Source of the DNA: Erythrobacter litoralis
GTDB lineage: Bacteria > Pseudomonadota > Alphaproteobacteria > Sphingomonadales > Sphingomonadaceae
NCBI RefSeq assembly: GCF_029760855.1
Contig: NZ_SOSI01000003.1
Coordinates: 62,001 to 126,000 of the forward strand
Length of the DNA stretch: 64,000 bases
Direction: 5' to 3'
Each line of letters opens with the position of its first letter. Positions within the stretch are counted from its first letter, which is position 1. Below the pieces are notes generated by a model. It worked only from the letters and a program-made list of their open reading frames with translations. It was not told the origin of the DNA and ran no database searches. This document shows, piece by piece, positions 1 to 9,097 of the stretch. A program made the position numbers and the translations under genes.

Positions 1-30
1 GGAAATCGTGAAAAGGTTTGGCTTGCGCAT
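1..30 (-). CDS. N-terminal 10 codons of an unidentified gene, cut by the window edge
   Basis: An ATG on the minus strand opens a frame reading MRKPNLFTIS into the window edge. A good Shine-Dalgarno (CAGGAG) lies 8 bases upstream, at 50-55. The frame follows pntA on the same strand, so it is probably the next gene of that operon, but it does not look like the usual second transhydrogenase subunit. Ten codons are too few to name a product. The call rests on the start codon, the ribosome-binding site and the context only. Confidence 0.3.
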   Translation of the reverse strand, partial: MRKPNLFTIS

Positions 31-38
31 CGAAGAGT

Positions 39-55
39 CTCCTGTGGGTCAGGAG
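39..55 (-). promoter_or_regulatory. Small hairpin enclosing a Shine-Dalgarno
   Basis: CTCCTG and CAGGAG form a perfect 6-bp stem with a 5-base loop. On the minus strand the 3' arm is the CAGGAG that serves the start codon at 30, so translation of the next gene may be dampened. This could be chance. Confidence 0.25.
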
Positions 56-100
56 AAGCTACCCGGATCGGCCACAATCGGATGCAGCCGCTGCGCTCGT

Positions 101-1231
101 TTATGCGGCCTGAGGAATAAGCCGCTCGTTCACGACCTTGCCGCCCTGCGTCAGCCGCACGGCGTTTCCGATTTCCTCGTCGAGAACCGGTTTGCCCTCA
201 TCCTTGTCCCAGAAGGCGGAAAGGAAATTGTAGAGGTTGCGCGCGAACAGCGCGCTCGCATCCGCCGCCAGGTGCCCGGCTGTGTTCGAATAGCCGACGA
301 TCTTCACCCCGTGCCGCAACACCGTCTCGTCCGGTTGCGATCCTTCGACATTGCCGCCTTGCGCGACGGCCAGATCGAACACCACGCTGCCCGGCTTCAT
401 CGTCGCGATCTGTGCGTCCGAAATCAGTTTCGGCGCGGGCCGTCCGGGGATCAGCGCGGTGGTGACGACAATGTCCTGCTTGGCGATATGCGCGCTCACG
501 AGGTCGGCCTGGGCCTTGCGATATTCCTCGCTCATTTCGGTCGCATAGCCGCCGGAGCCTTCGCCCTCGATCCCCGCGACCTCTTCTACGAAGACCGGCT
601 TGGCGCCGAGCGACTGGATCTGCTCTTTCGTCGCGCTGCGGACGTCGGTGGCCGATACTTGCGCACCCAGACGCTTGGCCGTCGCAATCGCCTGCAGTCC
701 GGCAACGCCGACGCCCATGATGAACACCCGCGCGGCCTGCACCGTACCGGCTGCGGTCATCATCATCGGGAACGCGCGTCCGTATTCGTTCGCCGCAGTC
801 AGCACCGCCTTGTATCCGGCGAGGTTGGACTGACTGGAGAGCACATCCATGCTCTGCGCACGTGTTATGCGCGGCATGAATTCCATCGCCAGCGCTTCGA
901 GGCCAGCATCCGCATAGGCATCGATCTGCGCGCGGTTCCGGAACGGATCGAAGGTCGCCGCGACCCATGCCCCGTCCTTCGCCGCCGTCAGAGCGGTCGG
1001 ATCGGGCGCCTGAACGCCCAGCACGATGTCCGCCTCTGCGAGTACGGACGCAGCCGACCCGACTTCGGCCCCAGCCTCCCGAAACGCTTCGTCGGATATC
1101 GCGGCGCCCGCTCCCGCACCCCGTTCGACGGCAACGGTCGCGCCGAGCGCGATGAACTTCTTCGCCGTTTCGGGCGTCAGGGCGACCCGGTTTTCACCGG
1201 ATGCGGTTTCCTTCAGCGCCGCGATCCGCAC
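101..1231 (-). CDS. pntA: NAD(P) transhydrogenase alpha subunit, NAD-binding part (PntA-1)
   Basis: This is the soluble NAD(H)-binding component (dI) of the proton-translocating transhydrogenase, which couples hydride transfer from NADH to NADP+ with inward proton flow at the inner membrane. The 376 residues match the split-alpha type found in alphaproteobacteria, where the membrane helices are encoded separately. An RAQSMD motif lies near residues 124-129, in the conserved RVPRAQ/RAQ loop region. The Rossmann nucleotide-binding GVGVAG lies near 173-178, and the C-terminal half carries a GYSNTAGHLAADAS stretch typical of the family. The start is a GTG directly downstream of the small oxidase-subunit gene (7-bp gap), suggesting cotranscription. 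The partners pntA-2 and pntB are not in the window. Confidence 0.95.
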   Translation of the reverse strand: MRIAALKETASGENRVALTPETAKKFIALGATVAVERGAGAGAAISDEAFREAGAEVGSAASVLAEADIVLGVQAPDPTALTAAKDGAWVAATFDPFRNRAQIDAYADAGLEALAMEFMPRITRAQSMDVLSSQSNLAGYKAVLTAANEYGRAFPMMMTAAGTVQAARVFIMGVGVAGLQAIATAKRLGAQVSATDVRSATKEQIQSLGAKPVFVEEVAGIEGEGSGGYATEMSEEYRKAQADLVSAHIAKQDIVVTTALIPGRPAPKLISDAQIATMKPGSVVFDLAVAQGGNVEGSQPDETVLRHGVKIVGYSNTAGHLAADASALFARNLYNFLSAFWDKDEGKPVLDEEIGNAVRLTQGGKVVNERLIPQAA

Positions 1232-1238
1232 CGGCGGC

Positions 1239-1364
1239 TCAGCTTGCGATGATGATAACGACGATCGCCGCGATGGCTACGATCAACGGGACCGACCACT
1301 TCAGCATTCCGATGAAGCTGCCATAAGTGCGGGCATGTGCTTTCCGGTCGTTCGCGGATTCCAT
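1239..1364 (-). CDS. aa3-type cytochrome c oxidase subunit IV (small membrane protein, 41 aa)
   Basis: A 41-codon gene starts at ATG 1364 with a GAGGAA ribosome-binding site about 12 bases upstream. The product begins MESANDRKAHARTYGSF, followed by one hydrophobic helix (about residues 23-40) ending IIIAS. The short polar head with H-x-RTY-x-x-F and a single C-terminal transmembrane helix fits the bacterial aa3-type oxidase subunit IV family (PF07835). In alphaproteobacteria this single-helix protein binds the periphery of the oxidase, and its function is minor or unclear. It lies 7 bp upstream of pntA on the same strand. It is easy to miss because longer frames overlap it. Confidence 0.75.
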   Translation of the reverse strand: MESANDRKAHARTYGSFIGMLKWSVPLIVAIAAIVVIIIAS

Positions 1365-1472
1365 TGCGCGTAAATTCCTCAGGTTGAATTTGTCTGGTCC
1401 GCATTCCTAAAGCGGGCGCTCCTTGCGGGCAAGAGGACAGCAGCTTTTGATGAACAACCCCAATAATCGCGC

Positions 1473-1487
1473 TTAAGCCGCTTTTAA
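1473..1487. promoter_or_regulatory. CtrA-type box TTAA-N7-TTAA
   Basis: TTAAGCCGCTTTTAA is an exact match to the full CtrA consensus (two TTAA half sites, 7-base spacer). It lies 70 bp upstream of the response-regulator start at 1557, in an otherwise GC-rich intergenic region. CtrA binding is inferred only. Confidence 0.5.
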
Positions 1488-1556
1488 CGTGTGCCGCGTA
1501 AGTTCTCGCTCGATCGGGGACCTTCTTTGCTTCCCGAAACAGGGAGTATTCGAATT

Positions 1557-2975
1557 ATGGCCGAGAGCGAAGAGCGTCTTTTGATGCTGATCGATGACGA
1601 GCCGGCGCAGAGCCGTCTCGTTTGCGCTCTCGCAGCACGCGAAGGCTGGCGCGCCGTGGTGTTCGACGATTGCAAGACGGCGCTCGCCGCGCTCACCTCG
1701 GACGAAGGCAATGCCTATGCGGCCGTTCTGCTCGATCAATGGGTGCCGGGGGACAAGGCGTGTGATTTCATTCGCGAGGTGAAATCGGAACGTCCGGGTC
1801 TACCCCTATTAATGCTGACCGCCAGCACCTCGCCGCTGCTCGCCGTCGAGGCGATGCGCGCCGGTGCGACCGATTACTTGATGAAGCCCGTTGCGCCCGA
1901 ACGCCTGCTCAAGGCGCTCCGCAATGCGACGCGCGTGCAGGCACCGCAGGACGAATTGCAGCCGCTTGCCGAAAAACTGAGCGAGAAACTCGATTTCGAT
2001 GCGATGGTGGGCACGGCCGCACCGTTCCGCACGGCGCTTGCCAAGGCGGCGACCGCGGCACGTAGCCACGGGCACGTGCTGGTGGAAGGCGAGCCCGGCA
2101 CGGGCAAGGAAATGCTGATGCGCGCGATGCACGCATCGAGTACCCGTTCGAAAACCTGCGACAAGCTCGTCAATTGCGGATCGATGCAAGCGAATTCTTT
2201 GGATTCGCTGCTATTCGGGCACGAGAAAGGCGCTTTCGCCGGTGCTTTCGACCGGCAGGATGGCCTGTTGCAAGCCTGCGACGGCGGCACGCTCATGCTC
2301 GACGAGATTGATCGGCTGAACCTCAAATCGCAGGAGCGGCTTGCTGCGGCTCTTTCGACAGGCATCGTCCGTCCCACCGGCGCGGACCACGGGTTCAAAG
2401 TGGACGTACGCGTCTTCGCGGCATCTGACCTTCCGCTCGATCAATTGGTCGAGGACGGCGAGTTCAGCGCAGATCTCTACAATGTGCTCAAAGCGACGCG
2501 GATCACGCTGCCTCCCCTTCGCGAGCGCTTGGGCGACATCCCCGCCCTGACCCGCTATTTCCTTTCGCGGTTCAAGGAACGTCCCGGACTTTCGCACCAT
2601 TCAATCGCCGACAGCGCGCTGACCCTGCTCGAAGCCTACGACTGGCCGGGCAATGTCCGCCAGTTGCAGGCGGTCCTGTTCCGCGCGGTGCTGTTCTGCG
2701 ACAAGGAAGCGCTGACGGCGGACAGCTTCCCGCAGCTATCCAATCTGCTCGGCGACAATCCGGCGCGCGGCGAAAGCAAAGCGCGCGGCGTAGGCGTCCT
2801 GCTGTATACTGACGACGGCAATTTGCGTCCGCTCGAGGAAATCGAAGCCGACGTGATCCGGCTCGCCATCGGCCATTATCGCGGTCGCATGACCGAAGTC
2901 GCGCGGCGGCTCGGGATCGGCCGCTCGACCCTCTATCGGAAGCTTTCCGAACTCGGGATCGACAACGCCGCCTGA
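1557..2975 (+). CDS. NtrC-family sigma-54-type response regulator with GAFAGA variant loop
   Basis: This cytoplasmic transcription regulator has 472 residues in three domains. A receiver domain (about 8-115) has an acidic pair at 13-14, phosphoacceptor D60 and K110. An AAA+ domain (about 150-385) has Walker A GEPGTGKE at 178-185 and Walker B LMLDEID. A Fis-type helix-turn-helix lies at the C terminus (about 440-468). The sigma-54-contacting loop reads GAFAGA (residues 225-230) instead of GAFTGA. The ATG at 1557 is chosen because AGGGAG precedes it by about 10 bases and the receiver begins directly after it; an upstream in-frame start at 1491 is less likely. No histidine kinase is adjacent, so it is an orphan regulator. 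A CtrA-like box lies upstream. Confidence 0.9.
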   Translation: MAESEERLLMLIDDEPAQSRLVCALAAREGWRAVVFDDCKTALAALTSDEGNAYAAVLLDQWVPGDKACDFIREVKSERPGLPLLMLTASTSPLLAVEAMRAGATDYLMKPVAPERLLKALRNATRVQAPQDELQPLAEKLSEKLDFDAMVGTAAPFRTALAKAATAARSHGHVLVEGEPGTGKEMLMRAMHASSTRSKTCDKLVNCGSMQANSLDSLLFGHEKGAFAGAFDRQDGLLQACDGGTLMLDEIDRLNLKSQERLAAALSTGIVRPTGADHGFKVDVRVFAASDLPLDQLVEDGEFSADLYNVLKATRITLPPLRERLGDIPALTRYFLSRFKERPGLSHHSIADSALTLLEAYDWPGNVRQLQAVLFRAVLFCDKEALTADSFPQLSNLLGDNPARGESKARGVGVLLYTDDGNLRPLEEIEADVIRLAIGHYRGRMTEVARRLGIGRSTLYRKLSELGIDNAA

Positions 2976-3047
2976 CGCTATCGGCGTGGCGGCGGAACCG
3001 CCCGCGCCCGTGTTCCGTTGTCCTGAAAACAGGAAAAGGAACATCTC

Positions 3048-3563
3048 ATGGATATCGTCGACGCCATTCTTCACGACCACGGCGAACAGCGCCGCCTCTT
3101 CGCCGCTCTGGATGAAGCAGGCGAAGACAAGGATTCGCTAGGCAAGATCTTCAACCGCCTGAAAAATCACTTGGAATCTCACGCGCAGGCGGAAGAGCAA
3201 TATTTCTATCCCGCGCTTCTCAAGAAGGGCGAAGGCGCGGCCGATTCCGAAAGCGCCGAGGAAACCACCGAAGACGCGATCGGCGATCACAACGAAATCG
3301 CCGAAGCCCTAGAAGAAGCCGCCGAGCTGGAAGTCGGCTCCGACGAATGGTGGGAGAAGGTCGACCTCGCCAATTGCCGAAACAGCGCGCACCTTTCCGA
3401 AGAAGAGCGACAGGGCATGCCCGATTTCCGCCGCCACGTGTCATCGGATGAACGCCGCAAGCTTGGCATCAAGTATCTCGCGTTCCAGATGGAACACGAT
3501 GCGCATTACGAGCGCGAGAAAAAGGATGTCGACGAATATATCGAGGAAAATCAGGCGGCCTGA
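3048..3563 (+). CDS. Hemerythrin HHE domain protein
   Basis: A 171-residue soluble, acidic protein. The pattern of metal-ligand residues fits an HHE cation-binding four-helix bundle: HDHGEQ near residue 9, HLESHAQAEEQYFYP in the middle, DHNEI, and a late histidine region. Such proteins bind a di-iron centre, or more loosely oxygen or NO, and are often linked to oxidative or nitrosative stress. AGGAAAAGGAAC precedes the ATG. It follows the response regulator by 72 bp on the same strand and could be its target or simply a neighbour. The exact ligand and physiological role cannot be read from the sequence. Confidence 0.85.
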   Translation: MDIVDAILHDHGEQRRLFAALDEAGEDKDSLGKIFNRLKNHLESHAQAEEQYFYPALLKKGEGAADSESAEETTEDAIGDHNEIAEALEEAAELEVGSDEWWEKVDLANCRNSAHLSEEERQGMPDFRRHVSSDERRKLGIKYLAFQMEHDAHYEREKKDVDEYIEENQAA

Positions 3564-3596
3564 CCTCTAATTCGATTTCGCCCGCTTGGGAATGTC

Positions 3597-4703
3597 TCAG
3601 GCGGGCAGATCGGAAAAATCGGTAAGCGCCTGATCGCGCAAACCCCGCCACACATTGCGCGCCTGAACGGTCTCGCGGACATCATGCACACGTAGGATCT
3701 GCGCGCCGGCGTTCATGCCTGCAATCGCCAGAGCCAGGCTGCCTCCCAGACGGTCGTCTGCGGGTGCTTCGTTGTCGAGTGCCCCCACAACGCGTTTGCG
3801 GCTCGCACCAAGCAAAAGCGGATGGCCGAGAGCATGGAACATGGGCAGAGTGTTTATGAGCGAAAGACTGTCTGAGAGAGACTTCCCGAAGCCGATGCCG
3901 GGATCGAGGATGATGTTGCGCGCTTCGATCCCCGCAGCCAGTGCTGCGTCCCTTCGCGCCCGCAGGATATCGAATACCTCGAACATCGCATCGCCATGGC
4001 CTCCCCCATCGTGGAGGTTATCCCCTGAGTTCGGCGTGTGCATAATCACCACGGGACACTCTGCCTTCGCCACCACCTCGGCACTACGCGGGTCGTGCGT
4101 CAGACCGCTTACGTCGTTGACGAGATGCGCGCCTGCATCGAGTGCTGCCTCCATCACGGACGCCTTTCGCGTGTCCACGCTGACTGCCGCGCCCATTGCC
4201 GCGCACGCTTCGATTGCCGGGACGACTCTCTCGATCTCGTCGCCTTCCCAGACTGCCTTCGCGCCGGGTCGCGTGCTTTCGCCGCCGACGTCCAGGATGG
4301 CCGCCCCCGCCTCTACCATCGCTGCAGCATGGGCGCGCCCCGCTTCACGATCGTCAAGGAACCGGCCGCCATCACTGAAGCTGTCCGGCGTGACGTTGAG
4401 AATACCCATGACCTGCGGTTGATCGAGCCGCACGGTCCGTGGTCCCAATTCCAGCGGCGGATGGGCCAAGGTAAGATTGGCCCATTGCGCTTCCGCCTCT
4501 GCGCCCACCGTATCGGGCAGCTGACCCAATACCTCAGCCATTTTATCGGGTGACGCAAGCCAGCGTTCTTGCGTCCTTCCTTCGCGACGAAGGATTACTG
4601 CGAACCGGCTTGCATACATCATGCCCCCTGCGAGGCGGACCGCGTTACCGTGTTCAGCTTGCGGACCAGGCGCGAAGCCAATGGGGCGAATATATATTTG
4701 CAA
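3597..4703 (-). CDS. folP: Dihydropteroate synthase
   Basis: Condenses 6-hydroxymethyl-7,8-dihydropterin diphosphate with p-aminobenzoate in folate synthesis, and is the sulfonamide target. All signature blocks are present in order: MGILNVTPDSFSDGG, GGESTRPGA, SVDTRKA, NDVSG, DPGIGFGKS, GASRKRVVG and RVHDV. An N-terminal extension of about 80 residues before the TIM barrel (beginning IYIRPIGFAPG) is usual in sphingomonads. The start is uncertain. I prefer the TTG at 4703, preceded by GTGGGG at good spacing and immediately before the conserved IYIRP; in-frame GTG codons at 4715 and 4742 would add 4 or 13 residues. It stands alone, convergent with the hemerythrin gene. Confidence 0.92.
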   Translation of the reverse strand: MQIYIRPIGFAPGPQAEHGNAVRLAGGMMYASRFAVILRREGRTQERWLASPDKMAEVLGQLPDTVGAEAEAQWANLTLAHPPLELGPRTVRLDQPQVMGILNVTPDSFSDGGRFLDDREAGRAHAAAMVEAGAAILDVGGESTRPGAKAVWEGDEIERVVPAIEACAAMGAAVSVDTRKASVMEAALDAGAHLVNDVSGLTHDPRSAEVVAKAECPVVIMHTPNSGDNLHDGGGHGDAMFEVFDILRARRDAALAAGIEARNIILDPGIGFGKSLSDSLSLINTLPMFHALGHPLLLGASRKRVVGALDNEAPADDRLGGSLALAIAGMNAGAQILRVHDVRETVQARNVWRGLRDQALTDFSDLPA

Positions 4704-4762
4704 CGATATCCCCACGGTTATCTTGGAATCTGTAGGATGCACATCCCGATGGCAGATGCGGA

Positions 4763-4789
4763 AAGGGCCTCGACTAAATCGAAGCCCTT
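4763..4789. terminator. Hairpin downstream of the metalloprotease gene
   Basis: AAGGGC and GCCCTT form a stem extended by TCGA pairs around a small loop. There is no clear T-run on either side, so rho-independent termination is possible but not shown. It lies between the convergently read protease end and the folP 5' region. Confidence 0.3.
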
Positions 4790-4833
4790 CCCGTTAGCCT
4801 ATGCGTTCAAACAGGAACGCGATGCATCATCGA

Positions 4834-7137
4834 TCAGTACATCACAACGTCGCTCAACAATTCAAGCGGCATCGTGTTTCCGGCATAGAAGGAGTGTGCC
4901 GCGGAAAGCTGGCTCGCCTCGCTCGCCGCTTCGAACGCAGCAGCAGGAGGAGGTCCGCCAAGCATTTCTTCGGCGGTAACACCTTCGAAGATAGCCATCA
5001 GGTTTCCATCTACAAACATCTCGGCGCCGGCTGCGGAATTGCTGAAGGTGACGGAGTTCGGGTTGCCCGAGAATTCGATCGAATCTTCATCCACGTTGAA
5101 ATCGGTGACCCGATCGACGCCGGCGCGGAAGTTGTCGTTCTCGAAGAAGAACACGTCCGAACCCGATCCTCCGGTCAGAATGTCGTTCCCGTTACCGCCA
5201 CGAAGCAGGTCGTTGCCGCGATCGCCATTCAAGGTATCGCCGCCGTTGCCGCCGATCAGTTCATCGTCGCCGCGTCCGCCGAACAGCGTATCGCTGCCAT
5301 TGGCCCCATCGAGGACATCGTTACCGGCGTTGCCGAGCAATACGTCGCTCTTGCCACGACCCAGAATACGATCATCTCCGGCGTTTCCGGCAATCACGTT
5401 CTCCACACCCGCGATGCCGCGGATGGTATCGTCACCAGACGTGCCCGAGATCGCCAGGGGCATCTCTTCGCCGTCGATGATGAGCGTCGTCGAACTGGGG
5501 GAGTTGCGGAAGTCTGCGCCAGCCAAAGCTGCTGCCGCATCCGTGCCCGCGACGGTCGCGATCTCGATACCATCGAACGAGATAACCGTATCTTCCCCGA
5601 CCTGCTCGAACACCACGCGCGCACCGGCAACATTGGTTAGGCGGATGGTATCGTCGGAAGTGAAATCGGCAATCAAATCCGATCCGTCCCCGGCGAAGTC
5701 GCCGTCGAGGACAAACACGTCTGCACCCGCACCGCCGAATAGCCCGTCGCTACCGCCATTACCGGTCAGCGTGTTCTCGGCATCGTTACCGACGAGGAGA
5801 TCATCGCCGCTTCCGCCGATCGCGTTTTCGATAATGGCACCGTAAGCGATGCCTACATTATCGGTCAGAGCGCCAATCCCGGGATTGGCCGCGAGGAATG
5901 CAATATTCCCATCGTATGTCGCACGCGCGATTGGCGGCAGGCCCGCGGCTGCGCGGTTAGCATTCGTTTCTTCGAACGTCGGCGCGGAATCGATCGTGAC
6001 GCCGCCGATGCTCGACAACGCACCTTCACGCAGATCGATGATCTGGTTGGTGTCGTAACCCGATGCGTCGATCGTATCTTCACCAGCGGCGTCCCAGATC
6101 GCCATGATCGGTGCCGGGGTCGCATCGAAATCGTACGAATCACGGCCTGCATTGCTGTTGAAACCGTACGTCGTATCGCCGGTACGGGTCGTCATGTCCG
6201 CGCCGTACATCGCCTGAATGGCAGCGATATCGTGAACCAGCGGCACGCCGGAATAGGCGGTGGTCGACAGGTGGAAATCGAAGTGCTGCCCACCGGAGAA
6301 GTTGGCGTTGAAATAGGACATCACGGTGTAGGCACGCGTGTCCTGGTAATATTCCGCGTTGTTCGGATACGTGATCGAAACGCCCGGAGCAGCGTTATAC
6401 GCGCCAGGGTGAGACAGTCCTAGCGAATGGCCGACCTCATGGGTTAGCGTCTGCAGGCCGTAGCGACCTTCATCCAGCTGGAAGTTGCTGGCCTGACTTG
6501 CAGAAATCCAGACGTCTCCGGCAATCGGCTGGATTTGCGCATTGATGTCCGGATCAGACGTGAGATTTGCGAATGGGAGGCGGGCGTAAGCCTGCGTCTG
6601 CGGTGCGCTCGCCAAGTTGCCGAAATTGATATCCGCGTTGTCCGCATCCGTTTCGACAAAAGAAATCGCCGCAACGTCGTCCCAGCTCTGTACGGCTTCG
6701 CGAGCCGCCGCGCGCTGTGCATCAGTGAAGGATGCAAAGTTGAAATATTCCGAGAACCCGTAACCGTCATCGCCGATAAAATAGACATAACCGTTATCGA
6801 CCAGCTCGGCCTGCGACTCGAAGAAGCCGAACGTGATCGTCGTGGGATCATCGTCGCCCCGCTGGGGAGCCGGGTCCGGGCCATCGATCCAGCTGGCGCC
6901 GGTCCGATTCAGGTGTGCAGCGATTTGCTCGACCGACCAGATCGGCTTGCCATTCGGCGCTACCGTTCCGGCAAGCGGATCGACAGACGCCGAGAGGCTG
7001 TCGGATGGAATAACGTATGGTCCGACCAGATCGGTCGATCCCTCGCGCGTTTCAGGATCACCCTGACAAACGCTGCATTGACAATCGAATGCATCGGTGT
7101 GCTGGATTTCGATGTCATTAAGAATAATACGTTCCAT
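4834..7137 (-). CDS. Serralysin-like M10 metallopeptidase with RTX repeats
   Basis: A 767-residue secreted zinc protease of the metzincin type. The catalytic motif HEVGHSLGLSH lies at about 233-243, followed by a Met-turn YTVMSYF near 270-276. Two blocks of calcium-binding RTX nonapeptides (GGxGxDxLx) follow, separated by a beta-rich segment; the C-terminal block runs to about residue 690. There is no Sec signal peptide. The C terminus ends LELLSDVVMY, an Asp followed by hydrophobic residues as in type I secretion signals. A Cys-x-Cys-x2-Cys cluster near residues 19-24 is unusual for serralysins. AGGGAAGGGAATTC precedes the ATG. It lies 21 bp downstream of a lipoprotein gene on the same strand. 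No ABC/HlyD/TolC secretion genes are nearby, so the exporter must be elsewhere. Confidence 0.93.
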   Translation of the reverse strand: MERIILNDIEIQHTDAFDCQCSVCQGDPETREGSTDLVGPYVIPSDSLSASVDPLAGTVAPNGKPIWSVEQIAAHLNRTGASWIDGPDPAPQRGDDDPTTITFGFFESQAELVDNGYVYFIGDDGYGFSEYFNFASFTDAQRAAAREAVQSWDDVAAISFVETDADNADINFGNLASAPQTQAYARLPFANLTSDPDINAQIQPIAGDVWISASQASNFQLDEGRYGLQTLTHEVGHSLGLSHPGAYNAAPGVSITYPNNAEYYQDTRAYTVMSYFNANFSGGQHFDFHLSTTAYSGVPLVHDIAAIQAMYGADMTTRTGDTTYGFNSNAGRDSYDFDATPAPIMAIWDAAGEDTIDASGYDTNQIIDLREGALSSIGGVTIDSAPTFEETNANRAAAGLPPIARATYDGNIAFLAANPGIGALTDNVGIAYGAIIENAIGGSGDDLLVGNDAENTLTGNGGSDGLFGGAGADVFVLDGDFAGDGSDLIADFTSDDTIRLTNVAGARVVFEQVGEDTVISFDGIEIATVAGTDAAAALAGADFRNSPSSTTLIIDGEEMPLAISGTSGDDTIRGIAGVENVIAGNAGDDRILGRGKSDVLLGNAGNDVLDGANGSDTLFGGRGDDELIGGNGGDTLNGDRGNDLLRGGNGNDILTGGSGSDVFFFENDNFRAGVDRVTDFNVDEDSIEFSGNPNSVTFSNSAAGAEMFVDGNLMAIFEGVTAEEMLGGPPPAAAFEAASEASQLSAAHSFYAGNTMPLELLSDVVMY

Positions 7138-7158
7138 ATGAATTCCCTTCCCTAAGAA

Positions 7159-7719
7159 TTACGGTAATTTTCGAACTCCGGCGATGCCTGCGCGCCAAGG
7201 CAGGATCTCGTCCAGCGAAGCATTGATGGCGGATTTGATGCCCGCCTCGTCAGAAAGCGAGGCGACCCGCGGCATTGCGCCGAACAGGACATCGGAACCC
7301 GGCGCCGATGGGCGATAGGGCCGCATCGTCAGGATTGCGCGGTCGCCGCCCTCGATCGCACCATGAACCAGGATTGTCAGCTTGCTTTGCGAAAGCACGG
7401 CCGGATCGCCCAGCGCTATAGTGCTTACAGCCAGCTCCGTGCCCTGCCCCGCCGCAGCCGCAACCCGGTCGCACAGCTGGTTTCTAATGCTGTCATCCGC
7501 GGGAACGCCGTCTGCCTGAACCAGACAAAGGATTTGTATTCCGTCGATCCCCTGAAAAGCCTGCGGCACGCTCGTCATGGATTGCTCCCCAATCGATGTT
7601 GGAGGTGATTGCCGTTCGGCCGCCGTGGGTGCGCAACCGGCAGAAGCCAGACAAAGCACCCCGAGCGTGGTGGCACACTTTCGAACGATAAGAGAAATGA
7701 TCGACCCACTCCCTAGCAA
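7159..7719 (-). CDS. Putative lipoprotein of unknown function upstream of the metalloprotease
   Basis: About 186 residues. A hydrophobic N-terminal segment ends in LASAGC, a good lipobox, so the mature protein should be lipid-anchored at the cell envelope. I recognise no domain in the rest. Four further features are visible: a QSP/T linker, two later cysteines, a TLTILVHGAIEGGDRA-like beta segment and a C-terminal helix. The start is unsure: TTG at 7719 is the only in-frame start that keeps the signal peptide whole, and no strong ribosome-binding site precedes it. The 21-bp gap to the protease gene suggests one transcript. A role as protease partner or inhibitor is a guess; it does not resemble the small AprI-type inhibitors. 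Confidence 0.65.
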   Translation of the reverse strand: MLGSGSIISLIVRKCATTLGVLCLASAGCAPTAAERQSPPTSIGEQSMTSVPQAFQGIDGIQILCLVQADGVPADDSIRNQLCDRVAAAAGQGTELAVSTIALGDPAVLSQSKLTILVHGAIEGGDRAILTMRPYRPSAPGSDVLFGAMPRVASLSDEAGIKSAINASLDEILPWRAGIAGVRKLP

Positions 7720-7789
7720 CCAAAAAGGTCGCTTGAGTCGTTCATAGCAATAAAATCGTAACCATTACAAGTGAGGCGTTACGCGGGTT

Positions 7790-8929
<1,140 letters not shown>

Positions 8930-8933
8930 TCAG

Positions 8934-8942
8934 TTATCCACA
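8934..8942 (+). promoter_or_regulatory. ccrM: Perfect DnaA box TTATCCACA upstream of ccrM
   Basis: The nonamer is identical to the high-affinity DnaA box consensus. It ends 28 bp upstream of the ccrM start codon and is followed 4 bases later by GAGTC, a CcrM target. Binding has not been shown. Confidence 0.5.
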
Positions 8943-8946
8943 GGGT

Positions 8947-9087
8947 GAGTCCAAATGGATGCGGGGTCAAGCAACTTGTCGGCTGCCTATCGAAGCAGGC
9001 GGTCGTAAGGCGCGCAGCAAGCTCAAGATGTTGAGTCCGCACACGCTCGGCGGACTCGATATCTTGCGTGTGTTGCGCGGAAGACTC
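8947..9087. promoter_or_regulatory. ccrM: Cluster of four GANTC methylation sites in the ccrM upstream region
   Basis: GAGTC at 8947-8951, GAGTC at 9033-9037, GACTC at 9053-9057 and GACTC at 9083-9087. All four fall in the 183-bp space between ccrM and the SDR gene. GANTC is expected about once per few hundred bases, so the density is high. In Caulobacter, GANTC sites in the ccrM promoter link transcription to methylation state; the same is inferred here. Confidence 0.6.
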
Positions 9088-9097
9088 GCTTCGGCGC

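Noticed and set aside
8..1252. Long open frame opposite pntA, and others opposite zinc-binding dehydrogenase (42852-44072) and the DUF1285 gene (12064-12942)
   Set aside because: Typical of GC-rich DNA. They have no plausible protein content, start or context, and lie opposite genes with clear family motifs.
4834..7137. RTX repeat protein as an adhesin or toxin
   Set aside because: The intact HExxHxxGxxH motif and Met-turn show a metzincin protease, so the repeats are the usual calcium-binding secretion region.
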